Assembly (NCBI RefSeq): GCF_024713975.1
Contig: NC_091104.1
Coordinates: 8,947,580-9,011,579, forward strand
Direction: 5' to 3'
Length of the DNA stretch: 64,000 nucleotides
DNA from: Paralichthys olivaceus
Lineage: Eukaryota > Chordata > Actinopteri > Pleuronectiformes > Paralichthyidae
Shown here: positions 30,370 through 43,665 of the stretch, one piece after another
How the letters are laid out: every line of letters begins with the position of its first letter
How positions within the stretch are numbered: position 1 is the stretch's first letter
Notes under the pieces: model-generated
What the model saw: only the letters and a program-made list of their open reading frames with translations
The model's database searches: none
Told to the model about the DNA's origin: nothing
Translations under genes and position numbers: made by a program

Positions 30370-33083
30370 AGATAAACATATTTAAGGGGATAAATCTATT
30401 CGCACATTCACAACATGGTCACTTAGCTTCCATTAGGGGACCAAAGGCCTGTCCCACAAGGCAAACATGACCTCTGAGGATTTAAACTTGCCTTATTTAT
30501 TCACTATTTGTCATTAGCTCGGTCTCGCTTAGTGCTTTTGTGTTATGTTACAGTGGTTAGGTTAAAATGATGGTACATTTCCAATAGGGCCGATTGATAC
30601 CCCATCATAAATGATTAGAATCTGATACCAAGTAATCCCAGGGCCAGAATCTGCAATAATAATAATAAGAATCCCTTAACCTTTTAAGATTTAAGTGGCT
30701 AATGTAGGGAGAGCCATGTGCCACAATTTGTCTCACTGGGATTAGGATTTGGGCTCAGGATTAAGGTTGGGATTATGATTAGTATCAGGGTTAGACTGGG
30801 GGTACAGCAGCAGACAATGGATTTCCTCTCACACACACACACACACACACACAGGCCATAATTACAGCCATGAATCTCCGAGCTACTCCACAGTCGGAGT
30901 AATTAAAGCAGGTCTCTGTCCTCGGGAGAGAGGGCGACAGACAGAGAGACAGAGTGAGAGACACAGTCGTAACACTCGATGTGCGTGAAGAGCGACGTGT
31001 TTTTTGATCGTATGTGGGAAAACTTCCACGCTGTGATGAGAGAAGTGTAACAGACAGAAAATAAAACATTTACGGGTTTTGGCTGCGAAAGGTAGAAGAA
31101 AGATGGGTTTGATTTGTGTCAATATTACTCTGAGTATTCCCACTCTCTGATCGGTGAAGCGATGTTACTGGTGCTTTGGTGATGGAACAAGTTGTGATGA
31201 TGGATAAAATGATTTCTGATCACAAAGATGATCATGACAGTTTGGCAATGATGCAAATCCCAAACCCCAGGATCTTCAACTTACTGTTATTTACTTTATT
31301 GGGTTTTTTTGCTTGAGCATACAACCACAAATATTTTGGAATTTTATCATCTGAATTTTTTGAGGGGGTAAAAGTTAACAAAATAAATGAGAAACTTAAA
31401 TATAGCAGCTGTGATTATAAGTGTTCATTATTGAAGGGGGGTGTGTATATAAGTTGATTATCTTGAGATGTATAATATAAATAAGTATATAAGTTTATGT
31501 GCATGTTGTAGTTCATTATAAATGATCCAGTTCTTCCATTTACAGGGAAAACATTTTATCTCGCTCCAAGCAGAAAAACCTGTCTCTTTATTTATGGTAG
31601 TTAGTTGGTAGTTTGAGATCTTTCTCATTGAAGCCTGTTTTTTTATTATTAGAAATGATGTAAGAATAACAGTTTATTTAATCCTCAATTTCATGTTCAA
31701 ATTCAAATCATATGTCTCCAGGCAAACCTCCACCACTCCTTACTAAAACAAAAATCTACCCATACACTTTTTGGCTTGAAAATGTGGAGATCCCCAGGTA
31801 CACACACAAATGCTAATGGAAACGATTCCAAATGTGTAAATATGAATTTGCTTTATCTTAGTTACCCAATCACTTGCTCATGTCCCCTGTTCTCCTTGTA
31901 CTTCTAGAGTCAAGCCGATGTGAGCTCAGCCCTTCGCCCGGCTCTGTCGTTTTGACTCAGCAACTGTTTCACGGCCGTCCCCCCGCTCAGCTGACATCGA
32001 CCTCCTCTCCATCCAGTCACATCAGTGTCCAGAGGGTCCTGTCTGTGCACCATCACTCAGGTAGTGCACTCACTTTGTTCCCACAACACTCAATCTGAAG
32101 AATATTTGTGAGTCACTGAAATAAGTCTTCTCGTGAATTAACAAAGTGAACTCTGTAAACATATGATAAATACTGATTTGGTTTTTATGTGTGATCGAGG
32201 CTAAAATCTTAATATGCTGTATAAATTATGAATATTGATCTATCATACGAACATACACCCCATTCTTAGTTAAACTGTGCTCAGTATCTCCACAAACTGT
32301 ATTTTCACCAGGATAGGTTCTTGATTATTAGTGTTGCACCACTATGTTTTCACCTCAGAGTGGTGCTATACATCTACAGCTGAGGCCACACTGTCCTCTG
32401 AACACAGGTGAAATGACTCACATGCTAATTCACTTTAAATCAGTGCAACAACAATGCAAATTAATCACAGTTTAATTATTAACTCATTAAACAAACGTCA
32501 TTGTACCAATTTTAAGATGTACATTTGCATAAGATTATTAATAGTTAGATGTCAAAAATAGACTGTTTTGTTTTCAATCTGCCATCAACAGTGATGCAAA
32601 AGTGAAAATGAAAGTAATGGCCTCTGTGAGAGTATTTCATGATTTGTTTGGTATTATTTGATCATTAATACTGATAAAACAACGGTGTCATTTTAATGTT
32701 ATCAATCGCAAGATGATCTGCAGAAATCTTAGCAAATTGTTTTAGCCATAATTATTACAAAACATAAAAGTTGTATTTGATTTTAAAATAAAATCATGCA
32801 AATAAACAATCTTTCAGACAAATCTATAAATGCAGATATTCAAAGGGGTTGTTTGCAGTCAGTCGTGTCCTGGTCACACACGAGACAGAAAAGTCCAGGT
32901 ATCTGCAGGATCTGTTCCAAAGTCCAGTATTTGGTAGAGATTGTGCCGTCAGTGTGTTTTCTGCCGAACATTTCCTTTCCCTGCATTTCTACCTGAGGCG
33001 TGCCAGCATATTTGATGATGATCATTTATCGCTATCATGCATAGTGAGCATTTTTTTCATATCTTACTCTCGCTCTCTTTCAG
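28834..33083 (+). other. Inferred 5' introns of gng7
   Basis: It holds the CpG-rich stretch to about 29650, a (GT)n-(GA)n junction at about 30332-30368, an (AC)n tract at about 30831-30854 and mostly AT-rich sequence. A candidate non-coding exon at 31908-32060 is listed separately. No other coding signal was seen. Confidence 0.45.
31908..32060 (+). other. gng7: Candidate second non-coding exon of gng7
   Basis: A pyrimidine tract and acceptor (gtacttctag) precede 31908 and a donor (catcactcag|gtagtg) follows 32060. The enclosed 153 bases are less AT-rich than the flanks (tcagcccttcgcccggctct and similar). It fits a 5' UTR exon between 28833 and 33084, but transcript data would be needed. Confidence 0.35.
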
Positions 33084-33118
33084 TTTTCTCCTGTGCTGGT
33101 CTACTCTGATGGATCAGT

Positions 33119-33222
33119 ATGTCTACCACTAATAATATCGCCCAGGCCAGGAAACTGGTGGAACAGCTGAGGATTGAGGCAGGGATCGAACGCATCAAGG
33201 TAGGACGAAGGTTTACTGCCAA

Positions 33223-33272
<50 letters not shown>

Positions 33273-33554
33273 ATTTGACCATATACTTTTTTTAACTTCT
33301 TTATCATCCCCCTTTCCCCTGCTCCTTATGCTCCTCCTTTCTTTTTCCCATACTTGCCCAATTCTCCTCCCGTTTAAATCCCTCACCCTCTTTTCTCCCC
33401 TTCCCTCACCTCCCCCTTCTCTCGTCAGGTGTCTAAAGCAGCAGCAGACCTAATGAGTTACTGTGAGCAGCACGCTCGTAGCGACCCTCTGCTGGTCGGG
33501 GTTCCCACCTCTGAAAACCCGTTCAAGGACAAGAAACCCTGCATCATCCTATAG
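33119..33554 (+). CDS. gng7: Guanine nucleotide-binding protein G(I)/G(S)/G(O) subunit gamma-7
   Basis: Two coding exons, 33119-33199 and 33429-33554, give 68 residues, the length of human GNG7. The N-terminus [20 protein letters not shown], then [32 protein letters not shown] and the CIIL box match GNG7 nearly residue for residue. The gamma subunit forms an obligate coiled coil with G-beta. The terminal C65-I-I-L68 is the geranylgeranylation signal that holds the dimer on the membrane. GNG7 is enriched in striatum, where it pairs with Golf/adenylyl cyclase 5. The coding exon begins after an acceptor at 33083 (tctctttcag). The 229-base intron carries a 45-base (GT)n tract. A seven-codon upstream frame overlaps the start (see findings). 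Identification is very sure. Confidence 0.98.
33224..33268. repeat. (GT)n microsatellite in the gng7 coding intron
   Basis: About 45 bases of uninterrupted GT, about 25 bases after the donor at 33199/33200. Confidence 0.95.
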
Positions 33555-33573
33555 CTGCTTTCTTCTCATGCTG

Positions 33574-33613
<40 letters not shown>

Positions 33614-36600
33614 CACATAGAAACACACACATAGACACACACAATCAATACTGTCAACTGACCCCCAGACGCACACATGCAAACACACAACTTCAAGCAC
33701 CCCTGTCCCATCTTAGGGGGCTATATCTAGAAACCACACACACACACACACACACACACACAAATACACAAATACACACACATACACACACATACATCCA
33801 AAAGAGCCACTCTGGAAAAGCGCCATACCCCAGAGCCACAGCTCAGGGGCAGGTATCATGTGCACCCAGTGGCCGACATCAGTATATCACTGAGTATGAT
33901 CCAAGGTGCTTTGGTAATATTCATATATGCTGGTAAATTAACTACAAGTGTCATCTTAACTTGAAAAGGGATCTGGACATTATACACTAATAGAAAAGTG
34001 GGATTTTTCTTAATTTTTTGTTTGTCCTGAAGTGAGGGGCTGGGTGAAGGGTGGACAGCTGAGCCATAGGCCGGGAGTGGGAGGATGCATGTGGGCTAAA
34101 GAGACGGGCGGTAGGTGCTTCTTCCAACCGTGCCAAACACGTCCTGGTGTCCCGTTAAAAAGCTTAAAAGTTATTTTTATGAGAGTCAAAAGTCTCCTAG
34201 AGCTTTGTCCCAGTGCAAATTCATAGCAGGGCCTTTTGGAGCAAGTGGCCAAAGCCTTCTCCTTTATCGGACTATAGCATGTTCCCACTCAAACCGGCCT
34301 CACCAGACCTTCTCTGCCTGTGGCCTGACTATGGCCGTCTTCAGCCTTTGGCCAAACCTCCCAGCTGTGCCAACCTGTACAAAGAGTCCTCTCTATAGAT
34401 ACCGATCTGCCGTCACTGATTCCGCTGCAGTTTGTTATTATGGCTGAAATCAACGTCTAACCCGACCTCAGATCTGCACCTATGAGGTGAACCCAGCTCG
34501 ACACAGAACTTAAGCTAACCCCGGACGTTTACTGCATTTTTCTTATCAAGAGATACTTGTTTGTGAACTCAGTGTACTTTTTGATATTTTCGTTGAAGCG
34601 TTACTTAACAGACGATACTGTATTTTTTTAGTTTTTTAATGTTTTTCTTTGTGTTGCCCCTGGTTGATCAGGTTTCTTTTTTCCCAGCTAGTGTTAATGA
34701 AACAGAAGGAGATCTGATCAGAGGCCGAGGGTAAAACCTAACCAGATACCTGCTATAGAAACTTCAAGGTTTCTATTGTACATCAGGCCTCCCTGTGCTT
34801 TAACCTGAGAGAGGGCGAGGGCGCAGTTTGACCCCACCCGAGAGAAGGCTGGGGGAGAAACCCCCGACTTTAAAACTAGAAACTGTCCCCAAAAGTAAAA
34901 AATGAAGCTTTCTGTTTGTTGCCTTCTCCGCTCATGTTCTTTTCATTTGTAGTGTTGAAAGGTGGAAATGAAGAGAAATCATTGGATTGTGCAAAGATGG
35001 AGGTGTTTGTTTTATTTGCCTCTACAGCCGAGGAGTGGATCTTGTCTTAGTGCAAACTAATTCTGCCTATAAATTAGATAAAATGCTCGGCTTTACCAGT
35101 CTTTAAAGTTCCCAGTCTCCTCCAGTGTAACAGCTCGCTTTAACGTGAGCTCACACCGGTTGGAGGCTGGATCGCTCCCTCACTCGGTTTTCTCTGCTCC
35201 TCCACGTTGCTCCTCCTTTTCTGAAAAACCAAACTTGATTGTAAAAACTGAAGATGACGTGGGGGGGGGGGATGAGCTTAAGAGAAACAAACTAAGTGTA
35301 TAAACTTTCTTTCAGACATGTGCAGAAGTGATAAGTTGAAGAGTAGCTGTTTTGGGTTTTATTTTTTTGAGTTTTCTCTCTCTATGGAGTCCATGGAACC
35401 TGGTCAGTTGAGTATTACCCTGTACAGTGTTTGTAAGATACAAAATCTAAACACAGAATCCCCCTCTGTGGATGTTTGGATTTTTTAGTACTACTTATTC
35501 TGTTCTGTCGGTCAGGATCATGTCTGTCATCATTTATTTATTTTAATTTTATTCTGTTAATCAGGTTTTAGAGGCTTGTGATAGCGGAGGTTGGTTTTTT
35601 ATTTAACAACAGATACAAATACAACCACAAGGTGAAGATTAATAATTTTAAAAAAGAAATGCCAGTCGTGTTTGGTTTAGGATTATATTCTGTTAAAGGA
35701 TGAATTGACTCATTCGAGATGCAAAAACCAACCTCCTGATCCGTCCTTTAACACCGGAGCAGCCCACAGGTTTTCTTCTTCTCCAGTGTTGATTTTGGTG
35801 GGCGACAGACGACGAGGACAACACACACATCCACACACACACCTACACTCTCCTATATTTGCTTTTTAGACTCGAGGGACGACTGTCAGAGGTCAGAAGT
35901 TGGAGGAGCTGTGAGGCCTGAGCGTTGAGGGCTGGTTTTGACGGTTAATGGCTGAAAGAAGAAAGCTTTGTGCCATCATATTTACACTTTAGCATTTAGC
36001 TCAAGGCTTTTGTCAGGAGTTGCGTACAGTGACAGAGCAGGGTGGGGTCACTTGTACGGGAATTAACAACTCTGACAGACAGTCATGGGGGGTTGAGCCC
36101 ACTGCTCTGTTCTCTAATCACTAGGTCAATACGACCCACCTGTTCTGCTGAGGTTTGGTAGTGTGGAGTTGGAGGTGGTGAGAGCTGAGCAGTGAGTTTG
36201 TGTGTGAATGGCTCCACACCTACTCATCGATGAGTGTGTACGTGAGTGTTTAAGGCCCTGCTAAAAATATACAGATTTGTTAGCTTGTTGTTAGAGGAAT
36301 AGTTTTATATCTTGGGGAAATGTGCTTATTCAGTTTTCTTGCAAAAAGTTAGAGGAAAAGATTGACTGTGCATTCAGGGGGTGAGTGGAGAATAATCGGA
36401 TAAATTATTTCCCAAGCAGGAAAATTCCCGTGAACGCCAAGTTTGAATAACAACTAGGAAAGTTGATTAACATAATCAATCAGCTCTAACTAGTAGCTTC
36501 TCATGTAAACTTGTCAAATGCAAACTACATGTGTATCTCTCACAGGCACCTAACACCACTTTTTAATTAATCATTTTTATGATTAATGTGCACATGATTA

Positions 36601-38750
36601 AAATGATCTATATGCCCGTCATATCTGATCCTTTTGCTTTGCTCCTTATGATACAAATTTTGATCAGAGGTGTCAAGGTGTTGTTTAAATACTTTAAACA
36701 CATAAATACAGCACATTTTGTAACAGCGTTGTTTTTTCCATATGTTTTTTCTACATTCCGACTTCAAAGCACACATAAAAGTCAGAATAACGACTTGGGA
36801 AATTGTACCTTCCGAGGAGAATGCGAATGCACAGTGGTACCACTCTCATGTCTGCAGTGTAAATGTGGAGCTATTGCCCACCTTGAGTTAGCTCAGCTCT
36901 GCATAAAGAATGGACACAGGCCTGGCTCTTGCGAATACTAGCAAAATTCGCTGACCACCATCTCTAAAACTTGTTTATTTACACATAATTGTATTATTTA
37001 TTGACAGTTTTGAACTATAGAGGTGCTAGTAGGCTGATTTCCTCACCTGTATACACAGCCAGATGTAGATGTGTCCCCTTTGTTCAGTCTTTATGCTAAG
37101 CTTACAAGCTGTAGCTTCATTTTTAATTTAGAAACATGCGAGCGGTGTTAATTTTTTCACCTATCTACCAGCAAGAAAGCATATATTCCCCTAAATATCA
37201 AGCATTTCAATATCCTGATGATACAATACTACGTTAAAACATGAATTATTTGCCTGATACAAAGCCCTGCTTCATCTTTCATTTACGTCTGGTCCTAAAA
37301 AGGAGATAGTAGGAGCTGGAGAAAGGCCATAGTGAGGGTAGATATCGAGGCTGTGTGTGTATTTGTAGATATTCATTTGTGGGTGTTTGTTTGTCAGATG
37401 CTAGCGTTTGGTAGCTGAAAAGGATGATGTGGCAGAGCAGCAGGCAGAGAGGAGAAAATAGAGTGTGAGTGTGAGTGTGTGTGAGTGTGTGAGTGTGTGT
37501 GTGTGTGTGTGTGAGAGACAGAGAGAGAGAGACAGTGTGTACGAACACAAGGGGCCTCTGGAGTCTGTCTGTACTTCAGTCCTGCCGTTCCAGGTCATGG
37601 TGACTCTGACCGGAGACGAGGTCATTTGACAAGCAGCACGAATGGCCTCCCCCTCCAGGCCAGTGTTCACAGTTTAGGGAGGCGCAACCACAACTAACCC
37701 AGTTAAGGGTGAGGAAGTTATTTTAAGACTTCTCTTTTCAGATTAGTTATCCCAAGGTCTGTCTCAGCTCTATTAAATCAGCTGCAGGTGACGTTTTAGT
37801 TTTAGACGTTTTAGGAAATCAACTAATTTGATTTCTTTCTGAGACGTAGATAAGAAGATCATCTGTTTGCTGATTATGATGCTACAATCAATAATGACAT
37901 GAATATGTCTTATCTTATGCGTGGAGTTAAACAAAGAGGAACCGAGGAATTAGAAAAACTGCACAAACAGCTCCTTACCTTAACCTAAACCATCACAACT
38001 GAAGGCCTAACCCTAAAACCAAGTCCGAACCCTAAATCAAGCATTTCAATTTGTGAGGACCAGCCAAAATGTCTTTACAAAGTCAAAATGTCCTCATAAT
38101 GACTATATTGGTCCTCATATACAGATAGACTTGCACACACACACACACTGGTGTTGTCCTGATGGTATCTGACAGATACTGTTTTATTTTTATCATCATT
38201 GTTCATTTCAGTCATTCCATAGCTGGTTGGGCTTACAATCAGAGACAGCCGTAACCCATCGCTGGTTCGGCTGACAGTTTGTCTGATTGGTTGGTTGTTA
38301 GTTTGCCTTATAGTGGCGTATATTGTGTTAATGCTGGTGTTGGGGTTATCAGATCCACAGAATGAACAGTCTTAAAGTACAACACGTGGCTCGAGATGGA
38401 AAATCCACTGGTGTTGTGACACGAAGCGAGCCCGGTGAAATTCATGTTTGGTCGAGTGGGGAGAGCTGCGGCTCCTCGCCGGTGGACTTTCATATCAAAC
38501 ATCAGTGAAGCGGCTCTGAGCCCTTTCCGAGACTCATATTTTGTGTTCTGATCTCCTGTGTATGCATACGGTATATGTAACTTTTTTGCCTTGATTGATT
38601 ATGAAGAAAATATATCTATTTTTTGTAACTGTTCTCTGATGTGCCATAACTCATGTTTTCTTGCACACTGTTAATATTTTGTGGATATTGCTGTTAAAAA
38701 AGATGATATTGAGAAGTAGATAACATTAATAAAAAGATGATATAATAACT
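33555..38750 (+). other. gng7: Long 3' untranslated region of gng7
   Basis: About 5.2 kb without a supported exon, ending near an AATAAA at 38728-38733. GNG7 is known for a long 3' UTR. It contains T-rich stretches (34620-34680, 35340-35380), a G-run at 35261-35270 and a GT/GA tract at 37466-37530. Shorter transcripts are possible. Confidence 0.45.
33580..33790. repeat. (CA)n microsatellites at the start of the gng7 3' UTR
   Basis: Two CA tracts, at about 33580-33610 and 33736-33764, with scattered 'acacacatac' words between and after. They begin within 30 bases of the stop codon. Confidence 0.9.
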
Positions 38751-40365
38751 TGTCCCCTTGTGTTTGTTTTATTTGAAGTCATGTGAGTGGAATAGCTCCA
38801 TCGATGTCAGTCTGTCGGCTGGTTGGTTCAGACTGAAACATCGGATGGTTTCCTATGAAATATCTGCACAAACATTCATGGTCCCCAAATTTAAAATCCA
38901 TAGACTTTATATAAAGATGGACGACATGACAGATCCCCAAATGTAAAGCCAAAATATCTGGATCGCCCCCTGGTGGCTGGCTGCAGTATGGATCCTAACT
39001 CCTCCTTTTCAGTGTTAGCGAATTGGACCAAATTAAATAATCAGGTTTTCTCCTTTTTCTCAAAGATGGATTGGATAGTTCTTATAACACTGGTGTATGT
39101 TCAAGTGTTCATTTTTAGTACTGCGTAATTAGTAATGTTAGCAAACCAACTTAGGTGAACATTGCACATATTATCTTCCAGCTGCATGTTGCTGCTTTGC
39201 TTATGTGCACCTTGTCAGAGCCATTGGAATCCCTGCAGACTCTCTAGACTTGTTAATTATTAGCTGCAGTTTATTGAGTTTCTGTTTTCTTTTCTTGCAC
39301 TCTTTAAGTTACAGGGTACAGCTTTCTCACACCAATTGAAAAGACACACAAATGTGCAGGCACACGTGAATACACGGCGTGCAGTACACTGGACACGAAC
39401 AAAGAAACAAAGTCAACGTCAACAAAGAACACAAGGTAAATCCTCCCCAGCCAGGTCATTTCATAGGAATGCCTTTATTGCAAGTCCTCTGTCTTGGTGT
39501 GTGTGTGTGTGTGTGTGTGTGCCCTTTGAAGCTGTGCTCCAATAGTCACGAGTCACTTCCAACTTTCAAACCATGCTTCCTCCATGTCCCCTCTGCAAGT
39601 CAGAGCCAATAAGATTTAGGGTGGGTGCGCCACAGCCAATCAGAAGTCACTTCCTTGTTCGGCTGCTAGTAAACAAATGGGAGGTCCATGTGTCTGAGTG
39701 TTCCCTCTCTTCTCTGCTGGGCATGTCAGAGCTGTGAGCAGACATGTGAGAGCGGAGGGTGGAGCGGGGAGCAAAGCAGAGCGGAGGCAGAGCTGTGGAC
39801 AAACTACTTATGCAATGTTGCAGGAACATCCAGCTACCTGAACATGATATTGTGGCTCGGGTGGGGTTACATCAAAGAGGAAATTGTGGAGGCCTTGGCC
39901 TGCAGCCCTTTAGAACTTACATCTGAAGGTTTGGCAAAGTCACAAGATGCAAAACATGTTCACAACGTAATTAAACTGCAAATTGCGTCCATCAAATCTT
40001 GAGTTTCGACAGGTTACTCAAATTTTTTCCAGCTTCCCCCCCACCTCACAACCCACACACACACACTTATTGGCTTGTGGGGGCTGTGTTTCTGCACCAG
40101 CTTGTTCTGCCTCTTTATCCCCAACACAATGAGTTTCTGTCTCCACCCTGGTTTCTCTCTGCAACTGACTTACGCCTTCTGTACTTGAAAAACAGGGAAA
40201 CACATTCACAGCGCCGGGCCGATGACTAAGACTTTGTCCCGACTGCGCATGTTTTTTTTTCCATGACTTAAACTCAGATGTAAACTGTAGTTGTGTGACG
40301 CGGCTGCTTCCATGACGCACGTGTGATGTTTTTCCTTTAAGTGACAACTGAGCAGAAATCTTTTG
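38751..40365. other. Intergenic stretch between the convergent gng7 and gadd45b 3' ends
   Basis: Aside from the repeat at 38850-39100 and a (GT)n tract at about 39497-39521, I see nothing. Open frames are short and unsupported. Confidence 0.5.
38850..39100. repeat. Interspersed teleost repeat, copy 1
   Basis: It contains 'ccatagactttatataaaga', 'tggacgacatgacagatccc' and 'gccccctggtggctggctgc'. This order is very common in fish genomes. The 'ccccctggtggctgg' core recurs at 53.7 kb as 'ccccctagtggctgg', followed by the related 'ggtcataaacccc' region. Likely a non-autonomous mobile element; class uncertain. Confidence 0.6.
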
Positions 40366-40378
40366 ATAAAGCAATAAT

Positions 40379-41298
40379 AATTTATTGACTTAGTTAACAG
40401 AGCACAAAATCAGAGAAATAAATAGCTGCTCAAACACCTGATACAACAATAAATTAACAGTGTGGTCATTTAAGCATTCTATCAAAGAAGTTATTATTCT
40501 TGAAGGCACAGCAATATTATTTTTTGTACAATAACAATTTCATTTCTGACAACACAGTTCCTTCTGTGTCCTCTAAACAGAGAGAACAATTCTTTCATTC
40601 AGTCCTGCGCTGATGATAAATCCTGTGTGACTTCAACTTCCATCGTTTTCATTTCAGTTTCCATGGTGACGATTCCTCCACAGGTTCAGCAACTCATTTT
40701 CAAGAAACGCACGCCGCACGCCCAGTCTTTCTCTAAAGAAAGACTCCAGCATTGTTCACGCATACCACACACATACCACACATTCACATTTACACACACA
40801 CACACACACACACACACCTTCTCTCCAAGGACCTCTCCCATGTCAGAACACACAGGAATGTTGGGCATAGTTTCACCACTGCAGCATTCCTGTCCGGTCC
40901 ATAGAAACACACACATCTCCCAGGAACGAGTCAGGGTGTGGAAGTCTTGTTTTCGCAGCTACTACATCTCTATTGATTACTGTTACACCCCATAAACATT
41001 GTGAGCAGCCAAACAGGAGTATGACAAATGAACTTAGATTTTGTTTAACTGACAACGTGATCTTTTCCATCTGTGTCTTTTGCACAAAATCAATCATAGA
41101 AACCAGTCTCCACTCCCGACTGCGTCACTTCAGTCGCTGAAAGGGAGTCCTTCATCCCTGCTCGTCATCGGTCAGGGCGGCCGTCACAGACCCCTCCAGG
41201 CCATCCCTGCTTGACGGGACATCAGATCCCTCAGTTCATCACTTTCTGAACCCAGGAAGAGTTCTTGTGTTTGTTGGTGTTTTGAGGCAGCAGACCCC
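40379..41298 (-). other. gadd45b: gadd45b 3' untranslated region
   Basis: It follows the stop codon on the minus strand. AATAAA on that strand (tttatt at about 40379-40384) is the likely polyadenylation signal, giving about 0.9 kb. An AC tract at about 40795-40817 and several T-rich, AU-element-like stretches (rc of 'taaataa', 'aataaatta') would suit an unstable stress-induced mRNA, but that part is inference. Confidence 0.5.
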
Positions 41299-42898
41299 TC
41301 ATCGTTCTTGCAGGACCAGCTCAGGTACCCACTGGTTGAGGCGTCGGCTCTCCTGGCAGTAGGTCCCCACCTCTTGTAGCCTGCAGTGGTTAGCCTGGGG
41401 GTTCTGCATGGGAAACACACAAGACGTCAAATTCATGGTCATACCAGAAACATACCAGAAAGAAATTCAATCACAAGGGTTGAAGTAAATTGTTGAATTG
41501 TTCCAGACCGTGCAACAACAGATTGCACCAGGAGTATGGAGCAACATTTTTAGCCACAGCATAAGCACAGTTTGTAATAACACATTAACACTCTGGGTTA
41601 CATAAGAGCCAAGTGGTGCTGAGTGAACACACTGTAACTAGCATGCAGTGAAGGTCCTCCTGGTTTCTGTTGGCATCCACAGATCCTAGCAGCTGCTGGA
41701 GCCGCTGAGCGCCAGAGACTCGCAGGATGGTGATGCCGCTGTCGCAGCAGAACGACTGTAGCAGGGTGAAGTGGATCTGCAGTGCCACATCGTCTTCATC
41801 ATCACCTGCCAGGACGCACAGCACCACGCTGTCTGGGTCCCTGAGGAGGAGAGAGAGAGAAACAAGGAGAAAATGATGATTGTTGAGTAAGACACTTGCG
41901 CTCACATGCCTCGGACTGTTGGGTTGGGCAAAGTTAATAACTGAAGAGAAAGAAGAGCACATCCAGTGCTCGTGTGTCATGAAAATTACAGTTGCAAAAC
42001 CAAAGTAAATAATTCCAACTCACGCATTAAAAAGTTTTGCAGATTCATAGATGCCGATGGTGAGGCAGTCTTGTTTCTGAGCCGTTACCAGCAGCTCCTC
42101 CAGAGCCAGACCCACAGACTGCATCCTGGGGGGGGGGGGGCAGAACAAACAAAAACAATTAAAACACAGGATCATGAACACAAAGCTGCTGCAGAAGGTT
42201 GTTTTCAAAATGAATCCATCAATCTAATTCAGAGCTGCGTGTGAAGTTCATGTTGCATGTTAGTGATAAAATAAATTATTCAGATTCAGGGTCCAGATAA
42301 AAACACAACATAGATTCAACTACATAAAAAAGCCCAAAGGTAAAAAAACCTATATATTACCTTGTATATTAATATAATATCCACAGCTGGAATAAGTAGC
42401 CTGTAGTGCTAAACTTTATATTTGATAAAAACCAAAATGATTTTATTCTTCAGAGTCACCAAGCCTGCAAATTAATTTAAAGACATGAAGTATCAGTTGT
42501 GTGGGTCCACTCATGAGGCTGTGCAACATGCATGCACAGAAGTGTGCAAACAGAGCTTCAAATTGGCATCAAGAAGGGTTTCAACAACTTTTTAAACTTT
42601 TTAATGACTTCATGCATCAGTTGTTTAAGTTGTAATGTGCCTCTGTGTTGTCAAATATTTATGGGTTAAAGGTCAAAGGAGGTTTCAGGTTGCAAATCTG
42701 TGCACTGCAGAAACATATAGTCCCAAATAGAAACTCCAATCCAGGGAGGGTCAGAGGACGAGAGTGTCCAGCACAAGGTTTCTATCCACCAGGCTCAGAC
42801 ACACACACTATCCTCACAGTGAATCACAGTGAGAGCAGAAACTCAGGCAGGAAACCTCACCTGTTCTCGATGGAGTCAAAGCTCTCCTCTGGAATCAT
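41299..42898 (-). CDS. gadd45b: Growth arrest and DNA-damage-inducible protein GADD45 beta
   Basis: Minus-strand exons are 42861-42898, 42024-42125, 41633-41840 and 41299-41403, giving 150 residues in frame. This is the classic four-exon GADD45 plan. Visible blocks: [20 protein letters not shown] (21-40), the acidic [20 protein letters not shown] (from about 60), [25 protein letters not shown] and the terminus [12 protein letters not shown]. These fit the L7Ae-like fold that binds p38/MTK1, PCNA, CDK1/cyclin B and p21. GADD45B restrains growth under stress and promotes active DNA demethylation in neurons. The tail and the neighbour gng7 (adjacent to GADD45B in human too) favour beta over alpha or gamma. 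Exon 2's acceptor is preceded by a run of Cs on the coding strand in place of a T-rich tract. Confidence 0.95.
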
Positions 42899-43050
42899 GG
42901 CTCCAAAAAATCCAAGTCTTTAATCCCACTGCGTAAAAAGCGTGATAGTCCGATACTGTGGCTCCCTCAGTGTGAGTGTGTGAGAGTGTGTGTGTGTGTG
43001 AGCTCTGGAGTGTGTGCAGCAGTTTGTTGTGAGCAACGTTGCGAAACACG

Positions 43051-43080
43051 TTTTATACTAGGGTTGAGAAGAGGGCGGGG
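43051..43080 (-). promoter_or_regulatory. gadd45b: gadd45b core promoter: TATA box and GC box
   Basis: On the minus strand TATAAAA lies at 43051-43057, about 155 bases upstream of the ATG at 42898. A GC box (gggcgggg read on the + strand) lies at 43073-43080. A TATA box fits an immediate-early stress gene. The exact start site, expected near 43020-43027, was not determined. Confidence 0.7.
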
Positions 43081-43591
43081 CCTAAACAACTGCAAATGCA
43101 AAAATAAAAAATCAGTACAATTTGAAATAAAATAAATCCATCGTATCTCCTCTTCACGTGGTTCTGTTGGTTTGGTTACATCAGCGGGGGTTTTACGCAA
43201 CGCTGCCTCGGTGATTGTGGTTCCTGTGTGACATAACAGCGAGCGACATCTGCTGATTATCAATGGAATGAATCGATTCACATCAAAAGATATTAGAATA
43301 AACCGCGTTAGAAACGGGAGTGAAATCTGATCCTCACGTTTTCACAACGTTGAGTCTCCATAACTGAGGAGGACAGCCTTATTATGAGTGTGGCTGACAT
43401 CTAGTGGCCGACTGAGGGAAAGACAAGGCGGTGTCATCTCACTGTCAAATTTGAATTCCACACTAAGTATATCCGTATTTATTTTGATCTCAAGGTTCTC
43501 ATGTTTAATTAATAATCTTAAAGTCTTGGTTTAAAGTTACAGAAAGATATGTGATGAATAATTAGATAGATTGGCTAGATGGGTAGTTAAG

Positions 43592-43665
43592 TAAGTAGGT
43601 AGGTAGGTAGGAAGCTAGGTAGGTAAGAAGGTAGGTATAGGTAGGTAGGAAGGTAGGTGGGTAAA
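43592..43665. repeat. (AGGT)n tetranucleotide repeat
   Basis: Imperfect taggtagg repeats interrupted by aagc and aagaag. Confidence 0.9.

Noticed and set aside
33463-33936. A 157-codon + strand frame rich in His-Thr
   Set aside because: It is an out-of-frame read of gng7 exon plus CA microsatellites.
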